Assembly: GCA_022266195.1 (NCBI GenBank)
Contig: WHVY01000001.1
Location: 5,580,001 to 5,644,000, forward strand
Length of the DNA: 64,000 nucleotides
Direction: 5' to 3'
From: Tetranychus cinnabarinus
Taxonomy: Eukaryota; Arthropoda; Arachnida; Trombidiformes; Tetranychidae
Position 1 is the stretch's first letter. Every line of letters starts with the position of its first letter. A model generated the notes under the pieces. It saw nothing but the letters and a program-made list of their open reading frames with translations, had not been told where the DNA came from and did no database searches. Both the position numbers and the translations under genes were made by a program. Of the stretch, positions 36,564 to 50,200 are shown in pieces.

Positions 36564-39500
36564 GGAGTGGGAAATCAGGAGTAAAGGAAGGGAAAACAAA
36601 GTGGGGCTGAAACAGGGGATAGAGAGGGAGGATGATAATGATAACAATGTGAAAGTGAAAGTTTAAGTTAATCAAAGTGAATTTCAAGTCTCATGTAATA
36701 AAATTGATAAATTTCAACGTAAATTGACATTCACAACTCTTTACAGCGACAAAAAAACGCCAAGGTAAACTCGGTGTTTTTACCTTCCATTGCCAGTGTT
36801 GCCTCGCAGTTTTACACTTGCTAAATCGTTGAGCAACAATCAAGGTAAAATTGCAACAATTCATTGAGCTTGATTAAGGATATTTCCAGAATGTAATATT
36901 GTTTCAAATGGTGAAACAATTTGATTAACAGATTTGTCAATTTTTTTGCAAAATGATTTTACTCTTGCAGTTGATTTTGGAAACCATTTTCAATTGCAAA
37001 AAATACAAAAGTAAAAAATTGAAGACAATTTTTAACCCAATTAATTGCACTCTCAAGTACAAGATATGATTGTGCTTAATCTAGTGTTAACCCAAAACAA
37101 CAATTGAATTAATCTAAAGATTAGCTTTAAAGATAACGTTTTTTTAGACAAAAAACTTGACCAGACAAGTTGTTGATGTTTTGATATCATTTGCATTTGA
37201 TTAAATGATTTTCTGGTTAAAAGTAAACTCTGGTTTTAATTGGGTTGATTAGCTGTGAATGAGGTTTGAATAAAGATGACAATGAATAGGGAACCTTGAA
37301 AATGATGGATGAAGAAGAAGAAAAATCTTCTCATAGAATCTCATAGAAGGTCAAAGTGAAACCTCTCTCCTAGTGACCCAGGAATGAGTCCTTGGGAACG
37401 CACTTGAGACTTGCCTCTGAGAAACTCTTACATGGTCATGTCGGGAAGATGAAGAATCGACATTAGAAAGCAACTCTGATTAGTACGAAGATGGAGAGGA
37501 AAAGGTAAAAGAAAAGACGAAATAAAATTGACTAAAGACTTGCTTCTTAAGCCTCTTTACTTGCACTTTTTCACCCCCACTCATCATCTCTTATCATCAT
37601 CTTTCTCCTTCTTTTACCACTTCTTTATCATTCAAGGCCATGGCCAATGGCCTCCGTTAAATACGTTAGGCCCTTATGTCGTCCTTAAGTTAATATCAAC
37701 TAACGGAGTTTTTTTTCTTCTTCTTCTTGTTCACTTCAAGAAACGGAAGCCAATCTCTCACCCAACTCTCTCTCTATTATACTTTCATCTTTGCCACCTT
37801 TTCTTATCCTTCTTCTCATCCCTTAACAAGGATTCAATCTTTTTCGTCCAAAAAAAGTGATCTTAAAATCGATAAAAAAAAGCCTCAAAATTTTTATTTC
37901 TCCCTTAACCTTGCATGATTTAGACACATAAGGAGTAAAAAAAGATGAGAGAGAAACTTAGATCGACAAGTTACTTTCATCTTCTTCCTCTTTCACTTTC
38001 GTCCTTTCACTCTTTTATCATCATTTCCTCTCTCATCTCTTTCTCCTTTTCTTATTTAACATTTTCCCTTCAATAAAAACGCCAAAATGAAAGTGCGAAA
38101 AGGCCAAAATGTCAACCATCTTCCAATGGGTAAACAGGCTCTATGGTAAATCAAAGGTTAACCTGAAGAAAGCAACAAAAATTTGCATTTATGGGACTTT
38201 TACGGCTCACTCTTGATTCACCGTTTTTTTTTGTATTATTATAACCACTTTCATGATCACCATCCAAACACACACTCAACCCATGTAAACACATAAAATC
38301 ACCTCGTAAAGGCCTTTAAGCGACGAACTCGCGTTTTCCCTCTTTACTCTTCCAATCCCAATTTCCGTACAAGATTAAGAAAGGTATCTCAAGGTTAGTG
38401 GTTAAACCTGGAAACCTTGATTCTTAACCTTTTTTTTCACGTTAACAGTGACAGTTTTTGCCTCATAAATTAGTTTAAATAAATTATTATCATCATCATA
38501 TTATATTATTATTATGGCCTACTATTGAAAACTGGTGAATGAACGAGAGTAAAAAGAGTGTAAGAAGATACAATCATTTGAATGGCAGTGAAAACGTTAT
38601 TAGTAACTCTTTCACTGTGCTATATAACCTTTAACCTTGTAACCTTGGTGTTACCTTTAACCTTTTTTTTCAAGAAAAGGCCTTTTATTTATTGCCAAAA
38701 ACCTTTACTTTCTCTTTTCAAATATAATAATATTAAACATTTTCCATGAAAAATGTTATTCCATTCATTTTTTCCTAACTTCATTCAATTCATTTAGCAT
38801 CCATTATTTTCCTAAAGGATCAAAAACGTTTAAATTTATAGCCCATCAAGATAACTTTAAACTCTTCCTGCGCTTTATCCACTCTTGGTCAACTTATGTT
38901 GTCCATTGGACATTCAACATGTTTACTTATAAGAGGTTACAAGGGAAAGGGAAGTGTTCATCACACTATCTTAGAGGTCATTAATCAGTTAACCTTATGG
39001 CTACAATAATCACTTCACTAATAGCGTCTTAAAGATGAGACAAAACCTTTACCTTTAAATAACAGTTTTGGCAACGTTTAGACCACAAAAGACCAACAAA
39101 TTGAACATAAACAAATAAAATACATAAATAATAACGCTAATAAGAGGTTAAGTAGTCAAGGTTCACTTTGAACGTACAGATGAATGTTGACCTTTTCCCA
39201 ATGAAAGGGTTAAATCAGTGTAAAGCAAAAACTAGAAAAATGACTTTTTCGTCTCTTGCTTAAGGTTATTCAACTGGACTTGACAAAAACACGTTTTGTT
39301 TGTTTTGCAATTCTTTGGTCTGGTCTATTTGAATAGTATAATTGGTCGATTGGTGATTGAGAATGGTCAAGGTGGAGGTGGCTGATTCTGCCAAGATAAC
39401 CAAAAAAAAGGAAAAGTAAGATGTTAAGGTTCTTATGTAAACGCGATTAACCCTGAAAATCGGATAAAGGTAACAGATTTGAAAAGAAACTGCTTTTGCA

Positions 39501-42500
39501 GGTAAAAAAAAAGATAAACTGTCTTAGAAAGTTATATCTTGATAAGGTTTGATTTGTAACTTGACTGAGTATTTGTTTGCTTGAGAAAGAAGAGAAATGT
39601 TTAATCTTATAATACTTTTACAGTCTGTGGTGACCAGTTTATTGACCAAGGCAAGGATTTTGAACCTTTTTCAAAATTGTATTACCATTTTGAATTGCCA
39701 TTGGGAAGGCTTATTGAGATTGATTGAAATATAACAATTGGAAAACTGTAAAACTGGAAAATTGTATCTTTTTTTCATTTGATTATGTATTTAAGTCTAC
39801 CAGTGATTAACAAATTGTGTATCACAGAGTTTAAGGTTGACAGAGCATTGAAATTGAAATCAACATTGAACTTGATCTGTTTGAACTCTCGGGTTAAACT
39901 GAATGTTGATAATTTTTGTGTTAATGTTAACAACACTTTTAGATTGATTGGAAAGCAATTTTTTGTACTCAATATGTTAACATGTTTTAAAATGTCAACA
40001 AACAGAATCCAAATCTTGCAAGATCAAAGAACGAGTAAGAAGAAAAAGAAAGAGAAGATAATTTTGATGATGAAAAAGAAAGGTAAAGAGACTAGAAATG
40101 GTTAGATGATGGTGAAAATGATGATAATGATGAAAATAACAAAAAACTTAAAGAATAGTGTTAGAAGGTTATTGACCAATGTTAATGTTATGGATCAATA
40201 TATTGATATGAAGCTCACTTTTCTCATCCATGGAAGAGAGAGAGAGAAAGACTGAGTAAAATGATGATAATGATGATGATATGGATGATATAAAACGTAG
40301 GATCATTCACCTAAACTCAGGGAAGCAGAAATGTTGTGTTCAAGAAACTTTTATATGTCAAATGATTTCCCCTTTTAACTGATTTACTAATTTTTTTTTG
40401 TTGCTCACTTTTTGCTCTTCTCTTTATCTTCCTTCAGTCTCTTTCACCTTTTTTGTTGTTGTTGTTGCCAGTATCATGAGTCTGTGTGAGTAAGTGAGTG
40501 TGATTATCTGATAGTATATTTTAAAGCTTCTGACTGTTGTTGTTGTTTGTGTGTTCAACTTTGTAGGACAATGCTCTGAACTGATGGATTGATGGATGAT
40601 GACTTTTGAAGGTTTCAACGTTTCTCCTTTTTTTCATGCTTTTACTTCAACTTGACCTGACAACAGAAGAGCCTTTTCATGCTTATCATCATCAAGGTCT
40701 ATGATCTGAAATTATCTGGTCATGTTTCACTGTTTACCTCGTTACAGTTTATCACCAGGACAACAGAGAGACAAATCATGTTAATCATAACAATCAGTGA
40801 ATGAAATACAAAACAGTGTTTTACAAGCACACTTGGACACTTTCCTAGCCAATGTCAATACATTTAGTCAATGAAAGTGAAATTGATTTTATAATTAAGA
40901 TTAATCTTTTTTCTGGTTTTCTGACTCAAGTCTGGTAACAATTTTGGTAACATTTTGGTTTCAATTCTGGTTACAATTTACAATGTTAAGGTAACTCAAG
41001 TTTATTGCTTGATCAGGTCAACGAATGATTATGATTATCATTCTGGTTAGTATCTGTTGAGTCTTTCATCGGTTCACATTTGCGCTGCTTTTTTCAAGGT
41101 TAGTGACACTTTTGGTGTTCATTTTGCTTTTTTTCAAGGTAAAAGTCAATACAGGTTAACATTACCATTGTGAGTTGAATAGCTAATCCAATCATAATTA
41201 TCATCTCTTTATTTACTAAATGTTTACTGAATATGTTTTTCTTGTTCACTTTCTTCTTAACCAGATTCCATGAAATCAGGCAACCTAAAATAATAAGGCT
41301 CGACAATGGTTATGAACACGAGAAGATGATAAAGATGATGAAGATGAAGATTGGGAAAAGGTAAAAACAAGTTGAAGAAATGAGTGAGCAAAATTGAATC
41401 ACTTTTTTTCCGGGTTAAAAGGCAATAACCTGAATGTTAACATTGACTTGAAATGATAAGTGAAAGATAATTACAACTTGTTGTGAAGTACCTTGAGTTG
41501 AATATATTTTGTTGGTGCATTTGCGTTGGACTGGCTTTCACTGAAGCTCTCCTCAGGGCTCATCATCCTCATCATGTATTATCATTGATCATTGATTTAA
41601 TCATTGAACCAATGCTACTTGTAATCACCCTGATACTTGCTGATAGTCACTCATGGGGAGTTGAATGTGTGTTTTTTGTACTAACAATAATCAGTGAATC
41701 TGAGCGAGTCTTTAACCTGGTCCCTGAGTTTTGCTTTTCATCCTTTTTTTTATATTCATTTATCACAAAGTAAAAGGTAGAAAAATTGGTTCAATGAATT
41801 ATCATGTTCATTATGAGTGTAACTCATTGTAACAAAGTTTCAGTGATGTTGTTCAATGATAAACATTTGTTTTTGTTTTTTTGTCCAATTTTCATCATCT
41901 TTTAACTATTTTTACCTTTTCATTTCAACATTTCAATTTGTTGCTCAACTTTCATATCTATCCATTTCAAGGTTAATTTCATGGTAAAATTGATGTTTAC
42001 CCAAAATTGATTTAATTAATCATTCTGATCATGAAAAGAATGGGAAAAGTAAATCATTTTACTGTTGAACGTTTTCACTGTTTAATGCAAAAGCCAATTT
42101 TCAATGTCTAATCAAAATTGATTGTCTAATGAAAAGTGTAAACATTATGATTAACATTATTAAGCTGTTGAACTTGAGTTCAGTAAACTTTATCTTGGCA
42201 AAGACAATAATGAAAAGTCACAATTTAACTGATTACTTATGAAATGTGATTAGCAATTAGAGTACAATTAGATGACAATTAGCTGGATGTTTAGGAAGGG
42301 AAAGGTTAGTCGAGAAAAGAAAGGTTTTTAAAGTGGATTTTAAAAGGCAATCTGTTGTTAATAGACAGTAAATTTGTGTCCAATTGAAGTGGACAAAAGA
42401 CTGGATGGAATGATGAATACAGAAGAAAGAAGAAGATAAAGAAGAAGATGAAGAAAAGGTAACATGACAATGTTCAAAGGAATGAGATACTTGTTATTGT

Positions 42501-45500
42501 TGTTGGTGTTGTTGTTGTTATCCGATATTAAGCCAATTTGGAAACTCTTTTTTTTGTCTCCTTCTTCATGCTCTTTATCATCTCAATAATGATCTGTAAT
42601 TGCTGTGTCACCCTAATTTTGGTTTCACCCTGTCAGTCCAATGTCCATGTCAAGAGTTGCGACCCTTAAACCCTTTTCATTCCAGTGTCACAAGGACCAC
42701 ACCAATTGGGTTGACAATTATGAGGACAAAAGGTTAACATGAACATTGTCAATGGCAAAGGTTTTTCAATGTAAGAAAGGAAAACAAGAAACTAGGAAGA
42801 ACAAGAAAATGTCCGATCCTTAGGTGGTCAAGAATAGCACTCTGGTTACTCTTATTCACCATCTTGCCCATCGTCTCGATTCAACATCGAAACATTTCCT
42901 TGTTCAAGTCAGAGTTGCTCTTGTTTTCAAGACTGAAATGTCCATAGAATCATCAATCTTTTTGCTTCATCTTTTCGCCGTCTTTTTTATCATCAATTTA
43001 AGTCTATTTTTCAATTGACAAATCTTGTTAACTGTTTAGCCTAACCAATTGCCGTTAAATTCAATCCGATTTGTCAATGATTGACCAAAATTATTTCGTA
43101 TGTTGGTCTCCTTTTCCTGACTCACCTTTAATCGGACCTCTCAACACTATTAATATCAATTTTGGGTTAAAAAAAATGTATTCAAATGAAGACTTTTTTT
43201 TCTTCTCAATTTTACAAATGACAACATTTTAGGATTGGTTTTCAATCCTTTTTCTTGTCAACTGTTTTTTTACAATAAAAGGTCATCAATGACATTAAGG
43301 ATTGGTTTTTAAGGGTCAAGGTAAATGCTGCTTGTAAATGAGTAAACACGACAGAGAGGTTAAGGTCAAGGATTAACTGGCATGTGATGTTGTGTTTGAT
43401 CAAGAATTGAATGTTTACTGAAACAAAAATCAATTGTTTGTAACCAGATTTACAGTGTTAAACAGAAGCAAATAAACGTTAATTTGATCAGCAACACACT
43501 GGTTTTAATTGCAAACAAATAAGTAATCAAGTTGCACAGCTGATGCAAGTTGAGCTAAAAGGTGATTCGGTTTACAAATTGGGACATAAAGGGTTGGACC
43601 TGATGATTGACGTGCAATGATCAATGGTTTTGAATCGGTTTAACTTGATCATGATTAGTAAGAAAAAAAAGATGATATTTGACAATAAACTTTTTTATCA
43701 TTGGACAATGGCGAAGGAAGAAGAAGAAGAAGACGAAAAATCTGATTGATTGATTCACCAAAGAAACGAGGAAAGAGGAAAGGGAAGGGTTTTGGGTTGT
43801 AAAGGGTATCAAAGTGGGAGAGAGGAAAGGGTGAGGATGAGGCGGAGGTGGCGATGGAGAGAAAAGGATGTTTAAAGAATCGCGAAAATGTTTCTTTTCT
43901 CCTTTATCCTGACGTCTTATTATTTAAGGGGTTGAAGATGGTCAGAAGATGGACATTTGTGGTGGTCCTTGGTAAGAGGAGGGACAAAGGTCCAGGGTTT
44001 GGTCTACTGTCTACAAGGTGAAAGGTGAGATTGAAGGATGGCGAAACTAGGAGCGGGTTAAAAGTCTCTTGTGGTCAAAACACTTTGTTCAAGAGTTTAG
44101 AAATTTTTTTGAGAGAAAATCATTTTTTTGCTTCACAAAAAAAACCAGAGAAAGGGTCAGTTAATGGTTAGAGAGGGTTTAAAAAAAGAGGTCAACTGGG
44201 AAAGAACCGGTGAAAGGGATTGTCTTTTTTTTCGTTTCGCCATCTCTTAACCATCTTTTTTCACCATCAAAGGTCAATGTAAGATGCAAAATGGTTTGTA
44301 AAAGGCAAAGTAAAAACTCGTCTCAAGGGCAACAACAAGAAAAGAGATGAAGAGTAAAAAGAGAAAGCCTTGAAAAGTACATTGACCTTTTTTTTGCTTA
44401 GCATCTTCATCTTGATCGTCCTCATCTTCATTCTCATCATCATGTGTGCATAGAGAACAAGTTTTTTTAGCTGCAACGAAATACTACTGAAGAAGATGAA
44501 AAAAAAGAAAAGTTTGTAAGAATGAAAAAAGATGAAAATGATGGCGAGAGTCAAATGAAGGTAAGAAAAAGGTCATCACCTTTTTTTTTCATCTTCTCTC
44601 TCTTTCTCTTTCTAATCAAATTGTGTGCAACAAGTTTATCACATTATCTGTGAAGAGGAAAGAAAACAAAGGTAAAAAAGGAAAGGTAAAACAACTTGAA
44701 ACCCTCATCTTGTGGGTCATCGTAAAGGCCATTATCATGATCACTCTTGTCTTGCATTTTTCAAGGGCAAAACCTCAGTCTGTTGGCCTGGCCAGTTCTG
44801 GAGTGATTGGCCTCTTAACTCAAACTTAGAATCACAATTAACAGAAGAAAGGATTAATCAAAGGCCATCTACCTGAGGACAACACGGAAGAGAGAGTAAC
44901 TTCAACGACCTCAACATTTTCCTACAACATTGTCTTTTAACCCAAAAAGTCTCATTAATGCAAAGTTGAAAAAAGAAAGTTTTTTTTCCCAAATTTTCAG
45001 GTAAAAATAAAGTTCAACAAAAACAATGTTTAAAGTACAAATTGAAAAGTTTGACCAAATTCAATGAATAACAATTGAACAGATTTTTGGCTTTTCAAGT
45101 TTTGAAAAAAAAACATATTTTCTCATTTGCAGTTATTTATTGGTGCATTTTTGGTGTCGTTTTGGTGCACTTTTGCTTTCTCTTGCTTGATTTATAGCAA
45201 TCAACACATGAAGATATGAAAATGACTTTGACCACAACAATAAAGTCTCTGTGAATGTGCAAATCAATGTAGATGTATGTATATTTATTTATTTGTATGC
45301 ATATTTATCATAACCACAACACACTCATAATAATGTTACTGTTTATGTTCATCATTTTTACTTATTTTTTTGCTTCTTCTGCTTCTTCTTCCTATTTTAC
45401 AACTGACCATTCATACCAATTATTGACATAATTTATTGCCCTTTCACTTTGAGCTTTACTGTTTATCACTTTTCTTTAGCTCTGCAGGTAACAACTAGTC

Positions 45501-46925
45501 TTGACCAAGTCTGGACTCTTCTGGATAGTGTCAATAAGAAACGGCAAACCATAAATGAACTGAATCTTTTTGATTAACACTTTCACTGTTCATAACAAAT
45601 TGTGTTCAACAGGTTTAAGCAAACTGTTCAACTTTCAAATGTTAAACAAAGTCAACGTGGAAACGGGTTAACCGTTAATGAGTTTTTGCTCATTTCTGGT
45701 TTTAAACGGTTCCTAAGTTGGTGTCAAATATGATACAATTTTTAACCCAAAGTTGAATTGAACAAAAATGGCAAATGGTTAACATTGAACTCAAGTTGTT
45801 CAACATTTGCCTTTGAAAAGGTTTTTACAGTTGTTTTCATCTAAAAATGGCTTAAAATTTTGTCTCGAAATTTAATTGAAATTTGATTTTATTTTTGAAT
45901 CGGCAACAAAAGGCTGAAAGCGATTCGAGAGAGTTAAGGCTGATGGAAAAGATGATTAAGATGAAAAGGATGATGAAGTCTGGCGGACAATTTCTTGTTA
46001 TGTTTATATGTTTAACGGTCAGGATGATAAAGAGGAACCAGGAAGAAGATGAAAAGGACCCAAAAAAGGAAGAAAAAAAAAGAAAGGGAAAAGAAAGAAA
46101 AAGTAAAGCGGAACTTGATGAACAGAAATTACGATCTTCGATTGATTGGTTACCCATCGATTGATGGAGAAAGCAATAGGAAGAGAGAGAGAGTATGAAA
46201 AGAGAGAAAAGGTTTAGAGTGAAAGGTCACCATCGGGTGAGGTCACACGCGTACAGAAGTGTCCTGTTATTGGCACGCGCGTAAATAAAGCGGAATGAAA
46301 GGGAGCAAGTATTAACCTTCTCAATCGCTCTTCCTCTTTCAGCTCTTCTTTGTAAATATAACCTGAGTGACATTTTCACCAAGGAAGAAGAAGATGATGA
46401 AGGAAGAGAAAGAAAGAGAAAGGTCAAAGTGAGAGTTGCAGCTTGCCATAGGAAGAATGAGGAACCATATTAGGTGCAATCTGTGCGAACAGTTTTTTGT
46501 CTTCACTTAAAGTGAATGCCTTTGCCATTGGAACCTCTCCTTTAGGAAGTAATAATACCATTAAACATGAAGCAAGCCAAAACAGCAGACACACAGTTAA
46601 AGGGGAGTGGGGTGGGTTAGAGGACAGGCTGAGAGGTAGAGAGCATCTGATATGAGTATCTCTTCAATAGTCAGTTAACAGTTTTTCCCGTTTTAATAAT
46701 CATATTATTATCATTAGCATTATAGGATGACCATAAAAAGAAATCACATTTTTCGACATTTTCTTCTTCTTCTAATCAAAGATGAACTTTTCTCCAAAGT
46801 TCGAGAATTGGCCGAAAATTTCACAAATTTTTTCACTCTTCATTTTATCTTCGATACAAGATTTCATATCGGATTCAGCAACACTTTCAATCTCAACATC
46901 TTTCTGTTCAACTTGAGTTTTCAAT

Positions 46926-47273
46926 TTTTTCAATCTTGATATTGAATTTCAGTTTTTGCATTTCAATTTTGTCCAATGATTTGAACAGATCAAACTTTGA
47001 ATCTTTTTTGACCAATTTTTCACCTTTCATGGCGATATGAATTACTCTTTGAGCAACACTTTGAATACTTCAAGACGTCTTCCAAAGTGCTCAACTTTTC
47101 AGTTTTTCAATCTTGCTATTGAGTCTAAGTTTTTGCATTTCAACTTTATCTAATCATTTGTTCAAATTAAAGCTGAAATTTTTTCTTCTTCGAGGAATCT
47201 TCGATATTTTGATCATTTTTTCACCTTTCACTTGGTGATATGAATTACACTTTGAGCAACACTTTGAATACTT
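46926..47273. repeat. Decayed tandem repeat, two ~145-170 bp units
   Basis: Unit 1 (46926-47070) and unit 2 (47103-47273) share TTTTTCAATCTTG, AGTTTTTGCATTTCAA, TTTTTCACCTTTCA, GATATGAATTAC and TTTGAGCAACACTTTGAATA in the same order. The offset grows from 177 to about 203 bases because of an insertion in unit 2. Partial units flank them: CATATCGGATTCAGCAACACTTTCAAT near 46866 and GTTTTTGCATTTCAATT near 47328. No coding meaning is evident. Confidence 0.8.
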
Positions 47274-50200
47274 AAATTGGCTTTCAAATTGTTCGAGTTT
47301 GATTGGTCTTGTAAAGTTTGCTGTTAAGGTTTTTGCATTTCAATTGCTGATTATACTTTCACTGATTGACCTTTGCCATTGTTTTGCTTCTATCAAAGAT
47401 GATAAAGATGATGATGGAGATGATGATAGTTAAGATGCTTCTGCTGCTTCTGAGATTATGTTTTTACCTTTTCTTCTGTTTTTAAAGAGCAAGGTGAGGT
47501 TAAAGTGAAAGTTCACCAGTTGACCAACTAGTAAAGGCAATTGGTCAAGAAAAAAAAGATGGAAAAAAGGTAAAAATGATTGCCCTTAAGGGTCAATGTT
47601 TAGACGAATGATGATAATGATGATGATCAACATTGACCTTCTCTTGTTAAACTTGAAACATTTCCATGTGTTCATCTTTTGACTACCTTTAACTGAATTG
47701 CGAACGCTCTTGATTTTGGCCTTTACCTCGAGTCTCTTGCACAGGAAAACGAAGCAAAAACAAAACCAGACAACATGAAAACTATCAACCACAATAACAT
47801 GATAATAATGATAACATAATTATAATGATAATGTAATATAATTAGGGATGAAATGAGCAGACAGTTTTTCACTGGTTTTTGCGTGTAAATATTAACATGA
47901 CTTTTATCATTGAATGGACCAATTGAGATGAAAATAAACAGCAAACGCGCTTTGTTTTTATTATTAAAACAGAAAAGGAAAAAATTTCGTTTTCCTTTTT
48001 TTCTTCTTCTTCTTTTTGTTTTGTTCACATTTTAAAGGTAAAAATACTTTCTACTGGCCAATTCTTGACCCTTGGTGAGAGTCAAGGAGAGTTGCCCTTT
48101 GCCTAATTGCATTGTCCCTTCCCAAGACTAAAATCTTTGCACACATGACCCTGTAATTAAGATGAACCCTGATTGACCTTTCTGTTTGTATGTAAGTCTC
48201 ATCATGATAACCAATTGCAAGGTTATTTATATTATTACAATTATAATAAACAAGTAACAAGCAAAAACATATAAGAGTCAAAAGAAGATGAGTTTGAGTG
48301 AATGAGAGGGAGAAGTGATGGGTCAAGTTAAAAGTGAACATCATCTTGATCAACATGCTGACCAAGCAGCAAAAGTTAACAAATTGACCTTTCCTCTCTA
48401 CGTTAACAAATTAACCCAAAAAACAAAATGAAACTTAAAAATTGGAGTAAAAATAGAGATTCGGAAATGAGCAAAACGCACGAAAAAAACTCGAGAAAAA
48501 CTGATTTTCAAAACTCGATTCAAATCAATTCTCGATTAAACATTTGTTATTAAATCAACTCTTTTCACCATCAAGTCGAAGCAACATTTTAATAACAAAT
48601 TCAAGCTTCAGTTTCAATCAAAGAAAGTTGAATTCAAACTTAAAGATTGTTTAAATTGTAGTTTCAATGATAAAAACTTGAATCAAAAATCAGAAGTTGA
48701 AGAAATTTTATTCAAAATTCAAGAAAGTTTCAGCTTCCATTAAGTTATAAATCTGAATAAATTGAGACTCGAAGACGGGCTAAGCTGAACAAAAAACAGG
48801 ACTAAAAATTCATTTGCAAATGAAGCTCAAATCGGATAAATTGTTGGCTGAAAATGATTTGAATTTCAATTGATGAGACAAGCTATGAAAGCTAGAATCG
48901 AAGATCAGAATCAAAGCTGAACTTTTTTAGTATCGATTTCAAGTTTCCGTTTCTTTTGATTCACAATTTTCAAAAGTTGTAAAGTTATTTTTGACTCTCA
49001 AACTTGACCAATTGAACTATAATTGAGTGAATCAGTTGAATGTAACTTTATCATTCCCAGTTCATTTTGACTCCCAGTTTGATATGAAGCTGTTACCAGA
49101 AAAGCTGATCGCGACTGTTGTTCAATGTTCAGTTTAATATAATTTTGGAGACAAAAATTGAAAATAAATATTAAATTTGATAACCTATAAGATGGCCTAT
49201 AGTGTCCCAAAATAATAATAATATCAATAATAATATCGATCATAATATATTGGGTTATTTTTCCGCATCTTTTTGTGATTCTTTTCATTAATTTTTTCGC
49301 CTTTTTTTCCTTCTTTCCTCATCTTTCCATAATCTTTGTGCCTTAAAAAGCTTGAAACTCATCAAAAATGAAAATGACAAACCGATAGATGATGATGATG
49401 AGGATGATGAGAGGGAAAAACTCGCGATCAACTTTGGTCCGCATTTTAAGGTTATATTTATATTGATGCATTTAGATCCAACCCACAAATCGACATTTGA
49501 TTTATCAAACAACAAAACAAAATATGGATGAAAAGCCATTTGACGATTTATACAGAAACGGCCTTTTATGCTATTGGTTCATTGGATCATCAATTGGTCA
49601 GGTCATGTATTGGTTGGACTCACTCGTATTGTGACCTTTTCCCTTCCCTTATAGGGTCACCTTGGAGTGCTTATGTTTTCAAATCGACCTTTGTTTTTCC
49701 CTTAAAACACGAAACGCTATTTTTGTCTGAATAACGGTTAACACTTTTCCTTATAATTGAGTCAAAAGTGTCATTCATTGAAAATTCATTTCAATATAAA
49801 ACACTCAACTTAATCTTTTTGATATAAATCAACTTTAACCAAACTTGACGCTCAATTGAGAAACAATTAAATTTTTTTCTTTCGCTAATCAACTTTACTG
49901 TGTTTGTCGTTGACAACTCAAGTGTACAACTTGAGGCACAACAGTTAATCTTAATTGGCCAGTTTAATCTTGAAGATGGACAAGAGGCTTCAATGGCCTG
50001 ATGGAGAAGAGAAAAAATGAAATTTTCTTGATCGGTTTACATTCGTTTTCATAACATTTGCTTAAGATTACGGATCAAGATTACTGATTGCGATTCATGA
50101 ATCTGATTTAATAATGAAATGAATGACAAGTTATCCAACTAAGATGATTAGTTAAAGGCTAAATGATTGCTTATAATGATTGGTTACAAGTTGAAATTAG

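Noticed and set aside
39779..40105. 108-codon open frame with Lys-rich end
   Set aside because: Composition follows AT-rich DNA, and part of it overlaps an equally plausible antisense frame. No motif is seen.
41483..41773. 96-codon hydrophobic open frame
   Set aside because: No recognisable family, no supporting splice or promoter signals, and the hydrophobicity is expected from T-rich DNA.
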